Shown piece by piece: positions 7,549 to 16,905 of a stretch of 64,000 nucleotides of DNA. The position numbers and the translations under genes are program-made. This stretch comes from Oxalobacteraceae bacterium UBA6704. GTDB lineage: Bacteria > Pseudomonadota > Gammaproteobacteria > Burkholderiales > Burkholderiaceae_D. The DNA is taken from positions 13,377 through 77,376 of the forward strand of contig DKJA01000180.1 of the NCBI GenBank assembly GCA_002454505.1. Direction: 5' to 3'. The first letter of the stretch is position 1; every line of letters begins with the position of its first letter. A model generated the notes under the pieces. That model worked only from the letters and a program-made list of their open reading frames with translations. It made no database searches and was not told the DNA's origin.

Positions 7549-10044
7549 GTGAACTCCCCCATTCTCCGTCACGCCGTGCGCGCCGCCCTGCTGGCCCTGG
7601 CCTCGGCTCCCCTGCACGCGCAGGAAACCCTCCCCGTCCAGCCATTGCCAGCGACACAGCCGGCAGCGGACGAAGCCCCCCACGATGTCGTGATCGTCAC
7701 CGGCCGCGCCGGCGCCGGCACGCGCACCAAGTCGAAGGCCAGCTACTCGATCACGACGATCGACGAGGACACGCTGCGCATGCAGGCGCCCACCTCGGTG
7801 ACGGAGGCGCTGAAATCCGTGCCCGGCTTCTGGGTCGAATCGTCCGGCGGCGAAGCGTCGGGCAATATCCGCGCGCGCGGCATTCCCGTCGACGGCTTCG
7901 GTTCCGTCACGCTGCTGGAAGACGGCATCCCCGTCCAGCACGATCCTTCGCTGGGCTACCTGAACGCCGACCAGGCCTTCCGCCTCGACGAAACCATCGA
8001 CCGCATCGAAGTCGTGCGCGGCGGCCCGTCGTCGGTGTTCTACACCAACGCGCCGGCCGGCGCGATCAACTTCCGTTCGCGCGAGATCGGCGACGTGGCC
8101 GGCGGCGTCGTCAAGTTCACGGTGGGCGACTACGGCCTGCGTCGCACCGACTTCTGGGTCGGCACGCCATTGGCCGATGGCTGGAAGGCCGGCATCGGCG
8201 GCTTCTACCGCGTGGACGACGGCATCCGTTCGCCCGGCTACGATGCCGACAAGGGCGGCCAGTTGCGCATCCGCCTCACGCGCGCGATCGATGGCGGCAA
8301 GATCGCGTTCGACGTCAAGCACCTGGACGACAAGGTCGCGCTGTTCCTCGGCATCCCGATGCGCACCTATGCCGATGGCGGCATCAAGGCGATCCCCGGC
8401 TTCGATGGCAACCACGGCACCGTGGCCGGCCCGCAAACGAAAATCTTCGACATGAAGAAGGGCGACGGCACCGTCTACCACTTCGACAACGGCGAGGGCA
8501 CGCATGTCAAACGCACGCAGTACACGGCGTCGTTCGACAAGGAACTGGGCGCCGGCTGGAAGCTGACCGAAGCGCTGCGCCATTCGAAGACGGACACGCA
8601 GCGCAACGGCATCTTCCCCAACCAGCTCATTTCGACCGAGGCGTTCCTCAAGCAGTCGCAGTCGCTGCTGTCCTATGTGCCGGGTGCCACCCAGCTGGCA
8701 TTGCAGCGCACGGACACGCCGGGCACCAACTACGCCGATCCGAACGGCCTGCTGCTGGTGGGCGGCGTGCGCGGCGTGACGATGCCGCTGGACGAAACCA
8801 TCAACGACCTGAAGCTGTCGCGCAAGTTCGCCGCCGGCACGCAGACGCACGACGTCACGCTGGGTTATTACTTCGCCCGCTTCACGCAGGGCTTCGACCG
8901 CTATTCGTCCACCGTGCTGCTCGGTGCGCAGAGCCAGGCGCCGCTGCTGGACCTCGTCGGCCTCGACGCGGCCGGCCGTACGCTGGGCACCGTCACCGAT
9001 CACGGCATCTACAACTACGGCTACGAATGGGAAAACGCGCGCGGCAAGTCGCGCACGCATGCGCTGTACCTGTCGGACGAATGGCAGGTCGACGACCGGC
9101 TGCGCCTGGACGGCGGTGTGCGCTGGGAAAAGGTCAACACGAGCGGCTGGACGCAGCGGGGCGCCAACGTCAACCACGGCACCTTTGCCACGTCGAAGAT
9201 CCGTACCGGCACGGGCGTCTACGATTACTACGACAACGACTTCGACAAACTGGGCTGGACGCTGGGCGCGAACTACCAGCTGACGCGCACGTCGGGCGTG
9301 TTCGGCCGGTGGACGAAGGCGTTCCGCTTGCCGAACCTGAGCTCCTACATCACGTCGCCGACGGCCGTGCCGGTGATCCAGACGATGGACCTGGGCGAGC
9401 TGGGTTACAAGTACAGCAGCGCGCTGGTGGAGTTCTATCCCACCGTGTTCTTCTCGAAGTACGACAACGTCTCGTACACCAACAATGTGTTCTCGATCGA
9501 TAACGCCACGTCGCGGCCGCAGACGGGCTATGCATCGTCGCGCACCTATGGCCTGGAGCTGGAAGGCCGCGTGTTCCCATCCAGCCTGTTCGACCTGGGC
9601 TTCAACCTGACATTGCAGAATCCGGAGTACCGCGACCTGCGCTACACGGACAACGTCAGCGGCAAGCCGGTGGCGCGCGATTACTCGGGCAACCAGCTGA
9701 TCCGCGTGCCGAAGGTCAGCGGCCGCCTCGTGCCGGCCGTGAACCTGCTGGACGACAAGCTGCGGCTGCAGGTCTCTTACGAATACGAAGGCAAGCGCTT
9801 CGTCGATTCGGCGAACTCGCTGGTGCTGCCGAAGTACCACGTGGTGAACTTCTCGGCGCGCTACCAGGTCACGCCGGCCGTCGAAGCGTTTGTCTATGTC
9901 GACAACGTGGAAAACTCGCAGGGCCTCACCGAAGGCAATCCGCGCGCGGGCGAACTGGCCAGCGCCGATGCCGGCGCCAACACCTTCATCGCCCGCCCGC
10001 TGCTGGGGCGCACAGTGCGAGCGGCGGTCAAGTATGCGTTTTAA
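7549..10044 (+). CDS. TonB-dependent outer-membrane receptor
   Basis: An 831-residue outer-membrane active transporter energised by TonB. The GTG at 7549 is preferred: AAAGGA lies just upstream and it gives the signal peptide MNSPILRHAVRAALLALASA, cleaved near PLHAQ. The plug covers roughly residues 60-175 (SYSITTIDEDTL, SVTEALKSVPGFWVES, IDRIEVVRGGPSSVFY). A long beta-barrel ends in the outer-membrane signature RAAVKYAF, with terminal Phe. It has no siderophore-receptor-specific secretin/STN domain. The stop overlaps the start of a secreted PHP phosphoesterase by 11 bases, so the two are translationally coupled. The ligand is unknown. Confidence 0.93.
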   Translation: MNSPILRHAVRAALLALASAPLHAQETLPVQPLPATQPAADEAPHDVVIVTGRAGAGTRTKSKASYSITTIDEDTLRMQAPTSVTEALKSVPGFWVESSGGEASGNIRARGIPVDGFGSVTLLEDGIPVQHDPSLGYLNADQAFRLDETIDRIEVVRGGPSSVFYTNAPAGAINFRSREIGDVAGGVVKFTVGDYGLRRTDFWVGTPLADGWKAGIGGFYRVDDGIRSPGYDADKGGQLRIRLTRAIDGGKIAFDVKHLDDKVALFLGIPMRTYADGGIKAIPGFDGNHGTVAGPQTKIFDMKKGDGTVYHFDNGEGTHVKRTQYTASFDKELGAGWKLTEALRHSKTDTQRNGIFPNQLISTEAFLKQSQSLLSYVPGATQLALQRTDTPGTNYADPNGLLLVGGVRGVTMPLDETINDLKLSRKFAAGTQTHDVTLGYYFARFTQGFDRYSSTVLLGAQSQAPLLDLVGLDAAGRTLGTVTDHGIYNYGYEWENARGKSRTHALYLSDEWQVDDRLRLDGGVRWEKVNTSGWTQRGANVNHGTFATSKIRTGTGVYDYYDNDFDKLGWTLGANYQLTRTSGVFGRWTKAFRLPNLSSYITSPTAVPVIQTMDLGELGYKYSSALVEFYPTVFFSKYDNVSYTNNVFSIDNATSRPQTGYASSRTYGLELEGRVFPSSLFDLGFNLTLQNPEYRDLRYTDNVSGKPVARDYSGNQLIRVPKVSGRLVPAVNLLDDKLRLQVSYEYEGKRFVDSANSLVLPKYHVVNFSARYQVTPAVEAFVYVDNVENSQGLTEGNPRAGELASADAGANTFIARPLLGRTVRAAVKYAF

Positions 10045-11455
10045 GTTGTCCCTGGCCGCGCTGCTGTTCGTCGGCTTGCAAGCGCAGGCCGCGGATCTCG
10101 TATTGCGCGGCCAGCTCACCGGTGCCGATCACCAGACGTATCACGAGGTGCCGTTCACCGTGCCGGCCGGCGTCGAACGCGTGACGATCGCATTCGACTA
10201 TACAGGCAAGGCGCAGCGCAGCGTGATCGACCTGGGCCTCATTGGCCCGGACGGTGCGCTGCTGGGCTGGAGTGGCGGGAACAAGCGCGTGTTTAGCGTC
10301 AGCAGCGTCGATGCGACGCCGTCCTATCTTCCTGTGCCGGCCATGGCCGGCGAATGGAAGCTGCTGCTGGGGATTCCGAACATGCGCGCCGGTGCGACGG
10401 CCGACTATACGGCCGATGTGTCGTTCTCGCGCAGCCTCGCCACGGCTGAAGAGTCCCGCCCATTAGTCAAGGGCACGCGCTGGTACCGGGGCGACCTGCA
10501 CAGCCACACGGGCCATTCGGACGGTTCGTGCCGCACGTACAGTGGCAAGGCCGGCGTGCCCTGCCCCGCTTTCGTCGCCGTGCAGGCGGCCGCGCAGCGC
10601 AAGCTGGACTTCCTCGCCGTCACCGAGCACAACACGGTGTCGCATGCTTCGTCCTTGCGCGAGCTGCAGCCTTACTTCGACACGCTGCTGCTGATGCCGG
10701 GCCGCGAGATCACCACCTTCCATGGGCACGCCAACCTGTTCGGCACGCTGGCGCCGCTGGATTTCCGCCGCGGCTGGGATGCTGTCCTGACAGATGCCAA
10801 CGCATCCCATGGCATCGTGTCGATCAACCATCCGGTACGGCCCTCCGGCGAGGACTGCATGGGCTGCGGCTGGGACCAGCCGACCGACATGTCGCGCGTG
10901 CAGGCCATCGAAGCCGTCAACGGCAAGGATGCGGACACGGCGTGGTCCGGCATCCCGTTCTGGGAAGCGCAGCTGAACCAGGGCCGGCGCATCACGGCGG
11001 TCGGCGGCAGCGACAGCCACCGGCCGGACGAGAATCCGCCCGGCATTCCCGCCACCGTCGTCCATGCGGCGGAGCTGTCGCAGGCGGCGATCCTGGCCGG
11101 CATCCGTGCCGGGCATGTGTTCGTCGATGTCGAGGGAACGCCGGATCGTGTGCTGGATGTTCGGGCGTCGGCCGGCGGCCGTGAAGCGATGATGGGCGAT
11201 GCTTTGGTGGCGCCGGCCGGATCGCAGGTGCGCTTCAGCGTGACGACGGCGAATGTGGTGGGGGCGCGCTTGCGGGTAACCGATAACGGCAAGCCGATTG
11301 AATCGCTGGCCGCTGCGGTGCCGCGTGGCGACGGGCAGGCAACGGCGTTCGTGGTGCGCGGGGATGGCAAGCGCCACTGGATTCGCGTGGATATCGTCGG
11401 CGCCGATGGCCGGCTGCTGGTGCTGGGGAATCCCGTGTATCTGAATCCGCCGTGA
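10034..11455 (+). CDS. Secreted PHP-domain (CehA/McbA-type) metallohydrolase
   Basis: A 473-residue exported metal-dependent hydrolase. The ATG at 10034 gives the signal peptide MRFKLSLAALLFVGLQAQAA. A beta-rich N-terminal domain (about residues 20-145) resembles a carbohydrate- or ligand-binding module. It precedes the PHP domain, with metal ligands in RGDLHSHTGHSDG (near 153-165) and FLAVTEHNTVSH (near 194-205) and later His/Asp motifs (INHPVRP, GGSDSHRPDE). CehA/McbA enzymes act on phosphoester or carbamate bonds. The 11-base overlap with the TonB receptor suggests that hydrolysis of a ligand and its import are linked. The substrate cannot be read from sequence. The gene ends one base from the convergent acetyltransferase. 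Confidence 0.88.
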   Translation: MRFKLSLAALLFVGLQAQAADLVLRGQLTGADHQTYHEVPFTVPAGVERVTIAFDYTGKAQRSVIDLGLIGPDGALLGWSGGNKRVFSVSSVDATPSYLPVPAMAGEWKLLLGIPNMRAGATADYTADVSFSRSLATAEESRPLVKGTRWYRGDLHSHTGHSDGSCRTYSGKAGVPCPAFVAVQAAAQRKLDFLAVTEHNTVSHASSLRELQPYFDTLLLMPGREITTFHGHANLFGTLAPLDFRRGWDAVLTDANASHGIVSINHPVRPSGEDCMGCGWDQPTDMSRVQAIEAVNGKDADTAWSGIPFWEAQLNQGRRITAVGGSDSHRPDENPPGIPATVVHAAELSQAAILAGIRAGHVFVDVEGTPDRVLDVRASAGGREAMMGDALVAPAGSQVRFSVTTANVVGARLRVTDNGKPIESLAAAVPRGDGQATAFVVRGDGKRHWIRVDIVGADGRLLVLGNPVYLNPP

Positions 11456-11456
11456 T

Positions 11457-12134
11457 TCAGGGCTTGCGCCGCCCCGGCAGCTTTTCCAGCAGCTTGGCGG
11501 CGCGCCGCACGTTCGCCTTCAGCGCGTAGTCGATCGTGGCCAGTTGCTCCTGCATCGCTTCCTGCAGCATGCTGGCCGGGTTGGCGAGGCCCAGCTTCAA
11601 GTAGGCATCCGCTTCGCCGTAATCGCGGTGGATCTCCATGCCCGCCTTCTTCGCGATGTGCATCATGATCTGGTTCGACGACAGGCAGTGCATGTACAGC
11701 GTATCGACATCGTGGTTGCGGCACACGATGGCGGCGCGCTCGAACAGCTTCGAGCCGATGCCCAGGCCACGCGCCGTCTTCAGCACCGACACGCCGAACT
11801 CGGCCACCTGATCCTTGTCCGTGACGCCGTTCTTGTCCGGCTCCACCGGCGCGAACGCCAGGTGCCCCACGGCCACCAGGCGGAACACGCGGTTGTAGAC
11901 GCCGAACACCATGTCGCGGCCGAAGTCGATGCTGTTGACGTACTTGGTCACCTGCTCGTCCGACAGGTGGGAGCCGAAGCGCAGCAGCCGGTCGCGCCCT
12001 TCGATCAGCAGGAAATGGCGCAGCATGCGGCGCCGGTCGCGCTCGCGCAATTCCTTGATGGGGATCGTCGGGCGGGGTTCGGCGCGGCCCAGCCAGCGGT
12101 GCAGCGGGTTGCGGAAGAAGTTCAGGCCGGTCAT
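11457..12134 (-). CDS. GNAT-family N-acetyltransferase
   Basis: A 225-residue cytoplasmic acyltransferase of the Gcn5-related family. The ATG at 12134 is chosen over 12239 because a weak ribosome site (AAGG) precedes it and the domain begins soon after. The acetyl-CoA-binding segment is TARGLGIGSKLFERA (about residues 130-145), preceded by the core strand VFRLVAVGHLAFAPV and followed by the helix of NQIMMHIAKKAGMEIHRD. A conserved N-terminal region (LRERDRRRMLRHFLLIEGRDR) and a basic C-terminal tail flank the domain. The acceptor substrate is unknown, and I see no functional link to its neighbours. Confidence 0.85.
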   Translation of the reverse strand: MTGLNFFRNPLHRWLGRAEPRPTIPIKELRERDRRRMLRHFLLIEGRDRLLRFGSHLSDEQVTKYVNSIDFGRDMVFGVYNRVFRLVAVGHLAFAPVEPDKNGVTDKDQVAEFGVSVLKTARGLGIGSKLFERAAIVCRNHDVDTLYMHCLSSNQIMMHIAKKAGMEIHRDYGEADAYLKLGLANPASMLQEAMQEQLATIDYALKANVRRAAKLLEKLPGRRKP

Positions 12135-12271
12135 ATCAAGCCTTACTACCAATGCCGGTATCGAACTGTAGGTGACCACGCATATCTGAGCCTTGTCTAA
12201 CCTGATCCAAGAAGTATTCTTAGACAATAATAAAATCAAAGACTTAGTAACAGTCCGAAGATAAAGCTTGT

Positions 12272-12892
12272 CTAACCGGGAGGACTTCCCGCCGCATCGA
12301 TCTTAGCCAGGTGCCAGACGGCCGTCGAGCGCGGGCCGCTGGGTGCGATCAACTTCTGCCGCCGCATTGTCTGCAACAGGTTCTTGATCTTGTTCGACTT
12401 TTGCACGGCATCCAGCGCTTCGGGTAACTTCGGCAACAGCAGATCATCGATATCGCGCCGTGTGGCTTGCCCATATTTCTTCAGGTATTGAACGATCCGC
12501 TCCTGATAGTGCTTGTCGTCGAGCCCGCGGTGATGAATATAAGTCGCCTTTTGTCCTGTCCAGTCAGCCACACTCGCAGAGACATAATAGTTTGGCGCAC
12601 GTCCCTCGATCAGCTTCTGCAATTTCAACTGTCGTCCGTCCTCGCTACTGATGGGTCGCTTCTTTTGCACCCTGTCAAGCAAGAGGACATGGCGCAGTGT
12701 GAGGTCGTTTCGCTTCATCAGCATCCATGCCCGATCATGACCTTCCAATGCTGCCGTATTGGCCAACGCAGAAAGGTATTCGCCGATCTCCCTGGGGTTG
12801 TCCAGATTGGACTTGAATTCGATGGTCGTCGTTTCTCGTGGCGAAGCAAGCAGCTTCGCAAGAACATGCTCGAGAGCGGGGTTACTTTTCAT
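12272..12892 (-). pseudogene. Internally deleted AlbA_2/RecG-like transcriptional regulator
   Basis: An open frame of 206 codons that looks like two ends of a longer protein joined together. The first ~57 residues match the start of Schlafen/AlbA_2 'RecG-like' regulators (PALEHVLAKLLASPRETTTI, EFKSNLDNPREIGEYLSALA). From about residue 58 the sequence matches their C-terminal end (LKLQKLIEGRAPNYYVSASV, then winged-helix-like RRDIDDLLLPKLPEALD). Full-length relatives are recalled as roughly 450-500 residues, so the middle, including most of AlbA_2, appears lost in frame. Base composition is visibly less GC-rich than the flanking genes, which suggests acquired DNA. It is probably non-functional, though a short protein could still be made. 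Confidence 0.65.
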
Positions 12893-12906
12893 GGAACGGT
12901 GCCGGC

Positions 12907-14166
12907 CTAATCGACGGAGTCGTCATCCGGCTCATCGCCACGGGCCAGCGCGGCCTGCACCGCGCGCACGCGGGCGTTGCGCACCATGTCGGGAATGCGC
13001 TGCGGCTGCTCGGCCAGGCCCAGTGCGATCTCGCCGGCATTCACGGCACGGGCGGCGGCCAAGGCCTTTTCGAGATGCGCGCGCTGCGGGAATGGCGTGT
13101 CGGCGAAGCTGCCCGATGGGCCAATGCGGCCGCGCGCATCGCACTCGGTCGCCTGCAGCAGCTGGAGGAAACGCGCCGGCTTGCGGAATGCGTCGGCCCG
13201 TTCGAACAGCTTGACGACCGTGCGGCAGCGCAGTTCCAGCGCGCGGGCCACGTTGCCGTGTTCGCGCGCCGTCAGCACGGCCAGGTCGCGGCATTCGGTG
13301 GGCACTTTCAGCCGTGCGCACACTTCCTTCACCAGCGCCACGCCGAGGCCTTCGTGGCCGTGATGGGCCGGCCATTTGTCGGCCGGCGTGACGCCCTTGC
13401 CCAGGTCGTGCAGCAGCGCCGCGAAACGCACCGGCAGTTCCAGCTCCTGCGACGCGGCATAGTCGACCACCTGTTCCATGTGGATGCCGGTGTCCACTTC
13501 GGGATGCCATTTCTCCGGCTGCGGCACGCCCCACAGGCAGTCCAGCTCCGGCACGATGCGCGCCAGCGCGCCGCAATCGCGCAGCACCTGCAGCATGCGC
13601 GACGGCTTCTGCTCCATCAGCCCGCGCGACAGTTCCTGCCACACGCGCTCCGGCACGAGGGCATCCACTTCGCCTTCGTCGACCATCCGGCGCATCAGCG
13701 CATTGGTTTCCGGCGCCACCGTGAATTCCGGATAGCGTGCAGCGAAGCGGGCCACACGCAGGATGCGTACCGGGTCTTCCGCGAACGCGTCGGACACGTG
13801 GCGGAACACGCGGCGGGCGATGTCGCCCTGGCCGTCGAACGGATCGGTCAGCGTGCCGTCTTCGGCACGTGCAATCGCATTGACGGTGAGGTCGCGCCGC
13901 ACCAGGTCCTGCTCCAGCGTGACATCGGCCGCGGTATGGAAGACAAAGCCTTTATAGCCGGGCGCCGTCTTGCGTTCGGTGCGGGCCAGTGCGTATTCCT
14001 CCTGCGTGGCGGGATGCAGGAAGACGGGGAAATCCTTGCCGACGGCGCGGAAGCCCTGCGCCACCATCTGCTCCGGCGTGGCGCCGACGACGACGTGGTC
14101 GTGGTCCTTGACGGGCAGGCCGAGCAGCTCGTCGCGCACGGCCCCGCCGACGACATAGGTTTTCAT
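12907..14166 (-). CDS. cca: Multifunctional CCA-adding tRNA nucleotidyltransferase
   Basis: Adds or repairs the 3' CCA of tRNAs; the E. coli-type protein also has an HD phosphohydrolase domain. At 419 residues it has the usual bacterial length. The nucleotidyltransferase head shows GGAVRDELLGLP near residue 7 and the catalytic DHD near 21, followed by RRDLTVNAIA and the nucleotide-recognition region EDPVRILRVARFAARY. The HD domain is seen in LLHDLGKG (near 253) and HHGHEGLG. The ATG at 14166 overlaps the stop of the upstream glutathione S-transferase gene as ATGA, so they are probably co-translated. Confidence 0.95.
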   Translation of the reverse strand: MKTYVVGGAVRDELLGLPVKDHDHVVVGATPEQMVAQGFRAVGKDFPVFLHPATQEEYALARTERKTAPGYKGFVFHTAADVTLEQDLVRRDLTVNAIARAEDGTLTDPFDGQGDIARRVFRHVSDAFAEDPVRILRVARFAARYPEFTVAPETNALMRRMVDEGEVDALVPERVWQELSRGLMEQKPSRMLQVLRDCGALARIVPELDCLWGVPQPEKWHPEVDTGIHMEQVVDYAASQELELPVRFAALLHDLGKGVTPADKWPAHHGHEGLGVALVKEVCARLKVPTECRDLAVLTAREHGNVARALELRCRTVVKLFERADAFRKPARFLQLLQATECDARGRIGPSGSFADTPFPQRAHLEKALAAARAVNAGEIALGLAEQPQRIPDMVRNARVRAVQAALARGDEPDDDSVD

Positions 14167-14873
14167 TTTTCGTCGGCGTTCGTGCCGGCCGGCCCTGCTT
14201 CCGCGTGGGCTTCTTCGATCCACCGTGCGACGGCCGGATGATTGCGCACACGCGCGCAGTAGGCGGACAGCGCCGGCGGCAGCGCCACGCCATACGTCTT
14301 GAAGCGGGTGACCACCGGCGCGAAGAACGCGTCCGCAATCGAGAAATCGCCGAACAGGAACTCGTTGTGGCCGAAGCGGCTCAGGCACTCTTCCCAGATC
14401 TCGCTGATGCGGCCGATGTCGGCCTGCGTGGCCGGCGTGCGGCCCTGGCCCGGCAGGCTGGCGCGGATGTCCATCGACATCGTGCTGCGCAGGCTGGCGA
14501 AGCTGGAATGCATCTCGGCGCACACGGAGCGGGCCAGCGCGCGCGCCGCCACGTCCTGCGGCCACAGGTGCTTGTCGGGGAACTGCTCGGCCAGGTATTC
14601 GCAGATCGCCAGGCTGTCCCAGATGGTGATGTCGCCGGCCAGCAGCACCGGCACGCGGCCGCTGTCGCTGTACTGGGCGATGCGGTCGGCGGTGTCAGGC
14701 CGGTCCAGCCACACGCGCACTTCGGTGAACGGAATGCCGAAGGCGGTCAGCGCCACCCATGGCCGCATCGACCATGAAGAGACGTTCTTGGTACCGATGA
14801 CGAGCGTCAGGCCCGGTTCGCGGGCGGCGGCCAGCGTCTGGCTCAGGGTGGGATCGAGGTCGATGGTCTGCAT
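14163..14873 (-). CDS. Glutathione S-transferase family protein
   Basis: A 236-residue thioredoxin-fold plus all-helical protein. The N-terminal glutathione-binding domain (about 20-100) begins with LTLVIGTKNVSSWSMRPWVA, where the serines near the first helix are the likely thiol-activating residues. It continues with SGRVPVLLAGD and the glutathione-contacting DSLAICEYLAEQFP. The C-terminal helical domain carries FGDFSIADAFFAPVVTRF. It may serve in detoxification, but the substrate is not predictable. It overlaps cca by four bases. Confidence 0.9.
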   Translation of the reverse strand: MQTIDLDPTLSQTLAAAREPGLTLVIGTKNVSSWSMRPWVALTAFGIPFTEVRVWLDRPDTADRIAQYSDSGRVPVLLAGDITIWDSLAICEYLAEQFPDKHLWPQDVAARALARSVCAEMHSSFASLRSTMSMDIRASLPGQGRTPATQADIGRISEIWEECLSRFGHNEFLFGDFSIADAFFAPVVTRFKTYGVALPPALSAYCARVRNHPAVARWIEEAHAEAGPAGTNADEK

Positions 14874-14897
14874 GGGAAAATCAAGTGGGAGTGCCGC

Positions 14898-16883
14898 TCA
14901 GCGGCTGGAGAAACTGGTCTGCTGCTCTTCCTGCAGGGTGTAACCCTTCGGCGTGACGGTGCCCAGCCGCGATTTGAGCGACTGCGGGCGGCCTTCGAAC
15001 AGCGCCGCGTAATAGGTGGCGTTGGTCATCACGTTCTTCACGTAGGTGCGCGTTTCCGAATAGGGGATCGACTCGATGAAGATCGTGGAATCCATCGGCT
15101 TGGTCAGCACCGCGCGCCACGAGCGCAGCCGGCCCGGGCCCGCGTTGTAGGCGGCGGTGGCCAGCACCTGCGAGCCGTCCATGCTGCCGAGGACCATGTT
15201 CATGTAGTTCGCGCCCAGCAGGATATTGGTGCGCACGTCGGTGAGCATCTCCTGCACGAAGTCGGTCAGGCCGATCTTCTTGGCGACCCAGCGCCCGGTG
15301 GACGGCATCACCTGCATCAGGCCCGACGCGCCGGCCGACGACTGCGCCGTCATGATGAAGCGGGACTCCTGCCGGATCAGGCCATACACCCACGCGCGGT
15401 CGAGGCCCAGCGTGCGGGTGGTGGGCTGCATGATCTCGTCGTGCGGGGCCGGATAGCGGTGCGTGTAGTCGGCCAGCACGCGGGTGCGCTCGGACGTGTA
15501 CACCATGCGGTCGAGGATGTGCTGCTGGCGCGCCAGTTCGGCCACGGCGATCAGTTCGCGGTCGGTCATGCCGCGCACCGTCCAGTTCCATTCGCGCGTG
15601 CCTTCGAAGCGCAGGCGCATGTCGAAGAAGCGCAGCGCGCGCTGCAGGCCGGGATGCGCGGCCACGGCGGCGATCTCCGCCGGCGTGACGGGCGCGCCCG
15701 GTGCCGGAATGCTGACGGTGCGGCCCAGTTCTTCGGCGGCCAGCAGACCGTAGTAATCCTGGCGGTCGGCGATGCTCTGGTAGAGGAACTGCGCTTCGGC
15801 CGGCGTGCCCCCCGTTTGCGTGACTGTGCGCGCCTGCCAGTACACCCAGGTGGGATCGGCGCGCAGCTTCGGCGGCATCGCCGCGATGTACTCGCGCACC
15901 TGCTTCCAGTTCCCGTCGCGCAGCGCGTAGCGGGTGCGCCACTGGTGCTGGTCGAGCGACAGCGGCGCGGCGGCGGCGCGGCGCCAGTAGTCGGCCGTCT
16001 CCGGCGCCAGCGTGTACGACGACGGCAGCGCGATATTCGCCCAGCCGATCGCCTGCTCCTGCGGCGTCAGCTTCGGCAGCGCCTTCTGCAGCGCCAGCAC
16101 GGACAGTTTCACGCTGGTGCGCGCGGCGCGGCCCAGCGCGATCAGGAAGATCTCATGGTCGGCCGCCGTGGCGCCCGGGCCCTTGGCCAGCACGAGGGCC
16201 GGCGTGTCGATGGCCTGGGCCACCTTCTTGTCCGAGCCGTTCAGCAGCATGATCGTGCGGCGCGCGGGACCGGTGGCATTCGTTTCTCCGGCCAGCCGCA
16301 CCTGCGCCCACAGGTCGGCCGTGGTGAACTGGCCCGTCTGCGCCAGCGATGCGATCAGCGCCGTGCAGCCGTCGCCGTAGTACTGGGGATTGATCAGCAG
16401 TTCGCGCGCGGCCACCGCCACGTTTTCGCCCTTGGTCAGGCGCGACAGCAGCGCGTAGCATTTGACCTGGGTGTCGTCCTGCAGCACGAACAGGGGATAC
16501 TGCTGGTCGAACAGCGCCCAGTCGCGCCGTTTGCCCAGTTCCAGCAGCCAGTCGTTGCGCATGCGGTCGGCGATGGCGCTGCCGTTGTAGCGCTGCAGGA
16601 AGTCGAGCACCTCGCCATTGGAGGCGACGGTGAAGTGGGATTTCAGCCGATAATAGTCGACGTAGGATGGAATGTCGTAATCGGTGAGCCGGCCGGCATA
16701 GAATTCGGCCTTGGCCGCATCGTTGCGGCGGACGGAATCGCGCAGCAGCAGGAACGCGTCGTCTTCCTTGCGGGTGGCACTACCGGCCTCCTGCGCGACA
16801 GCCGGCGGTGCGGCGATGCCGCCCAGCGTCAACAGCGAGGAAACCAGGGTGGCGGCGGCAAACCATTTCGACCGGGAAATCAA
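14898..16883 (-). CDS. Soluble lytic murein transglycosylase (Slt70-like)
   Basis: A periplasmic muramidase of 661 residues that cleaves peptidoglycan glycan strands. The open frame runs back to 17090 with no convincing ATG. The TTG at 16883 (TTG ATT TCC CGG) is preferred because it gives a signal peptide at once (KWFAAATLVSSLLTLGGIAA, cleaved near VAQ). A long helical superhelix region covers residues 40-470. The SLT domain follows, with catalytic Glu near 504 in LIRQESRFIM and the signature SAGASGLMQVMPSTGRW. The start lies only 22 bases from the divergent cyclo-ligase start, so their promoters must overlap the opposite coding regions. Confidence 0.9.
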   Translation of the reverse strand: MISRSKWFAAATLVSSLLTLGGIAAPPAVAQEAGSATRKEDDAFLLLRDSVRRNDAAKAEFYAGRLTDYDIPSYVDYYRLKSHFTVASNGEVLDFLQRYNGSAIADRMRNDWLLELGKRRDWALFDQQYPLFVLQDDTQVKCYALLSRLTKGENVAVAARELLINPQYYGDGCTALIASLAQTGQFTTADLWAQVRLAGETNATGPARRTIMLLNGSDKKVAQAIDTPALVLAKGPGATAADHEIFLIALGRAARTSVKLSVLALQKALPKLTPQEQAIGWANIALPSSYTLAPETADYWRRAAAAPLSLDQHQWRTRYALRDGNWKQVREYIAAMPPKLRADPTWVYWQARTVTQTGGTPAEAQFLYQSIADRQDYYGLLAAEELGRTVSIPAPGAPVTPAEIAAVAAHPGLQRALRFFDMRLRFEGTREWNWTVRGMTDRELIAVAELARQQHILDRMVYTSERTRVLADYTHRYPAPHDEIMQPTTRTLGLDRAWVYGLIRQESRFIMTAQSSAGASGLMQVMPSTGRWVAKKIGLTDFVQEMLTDVRTNILLGANYMNMVLGSMDGSQVLATAAYNAGPGRLRSWRAVLTKPMDSTIFIESIPYSETRTYVKNVMTNATYYAALFEGRPQSLKSRLGTVTPKGYTLQEEQQTSFSSR

Positions 16884-16905
16884 TGTACGGCTCTCAAGTA
16901 GTGAT

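Noticed and set aside
7534..10119. 861-codon minus-strand frame opposite the TonB receptor
   Set aside because: It is a high-GC shadow frame; its translation has no recognisable fold and the plus-strand receptor is unambiguous.
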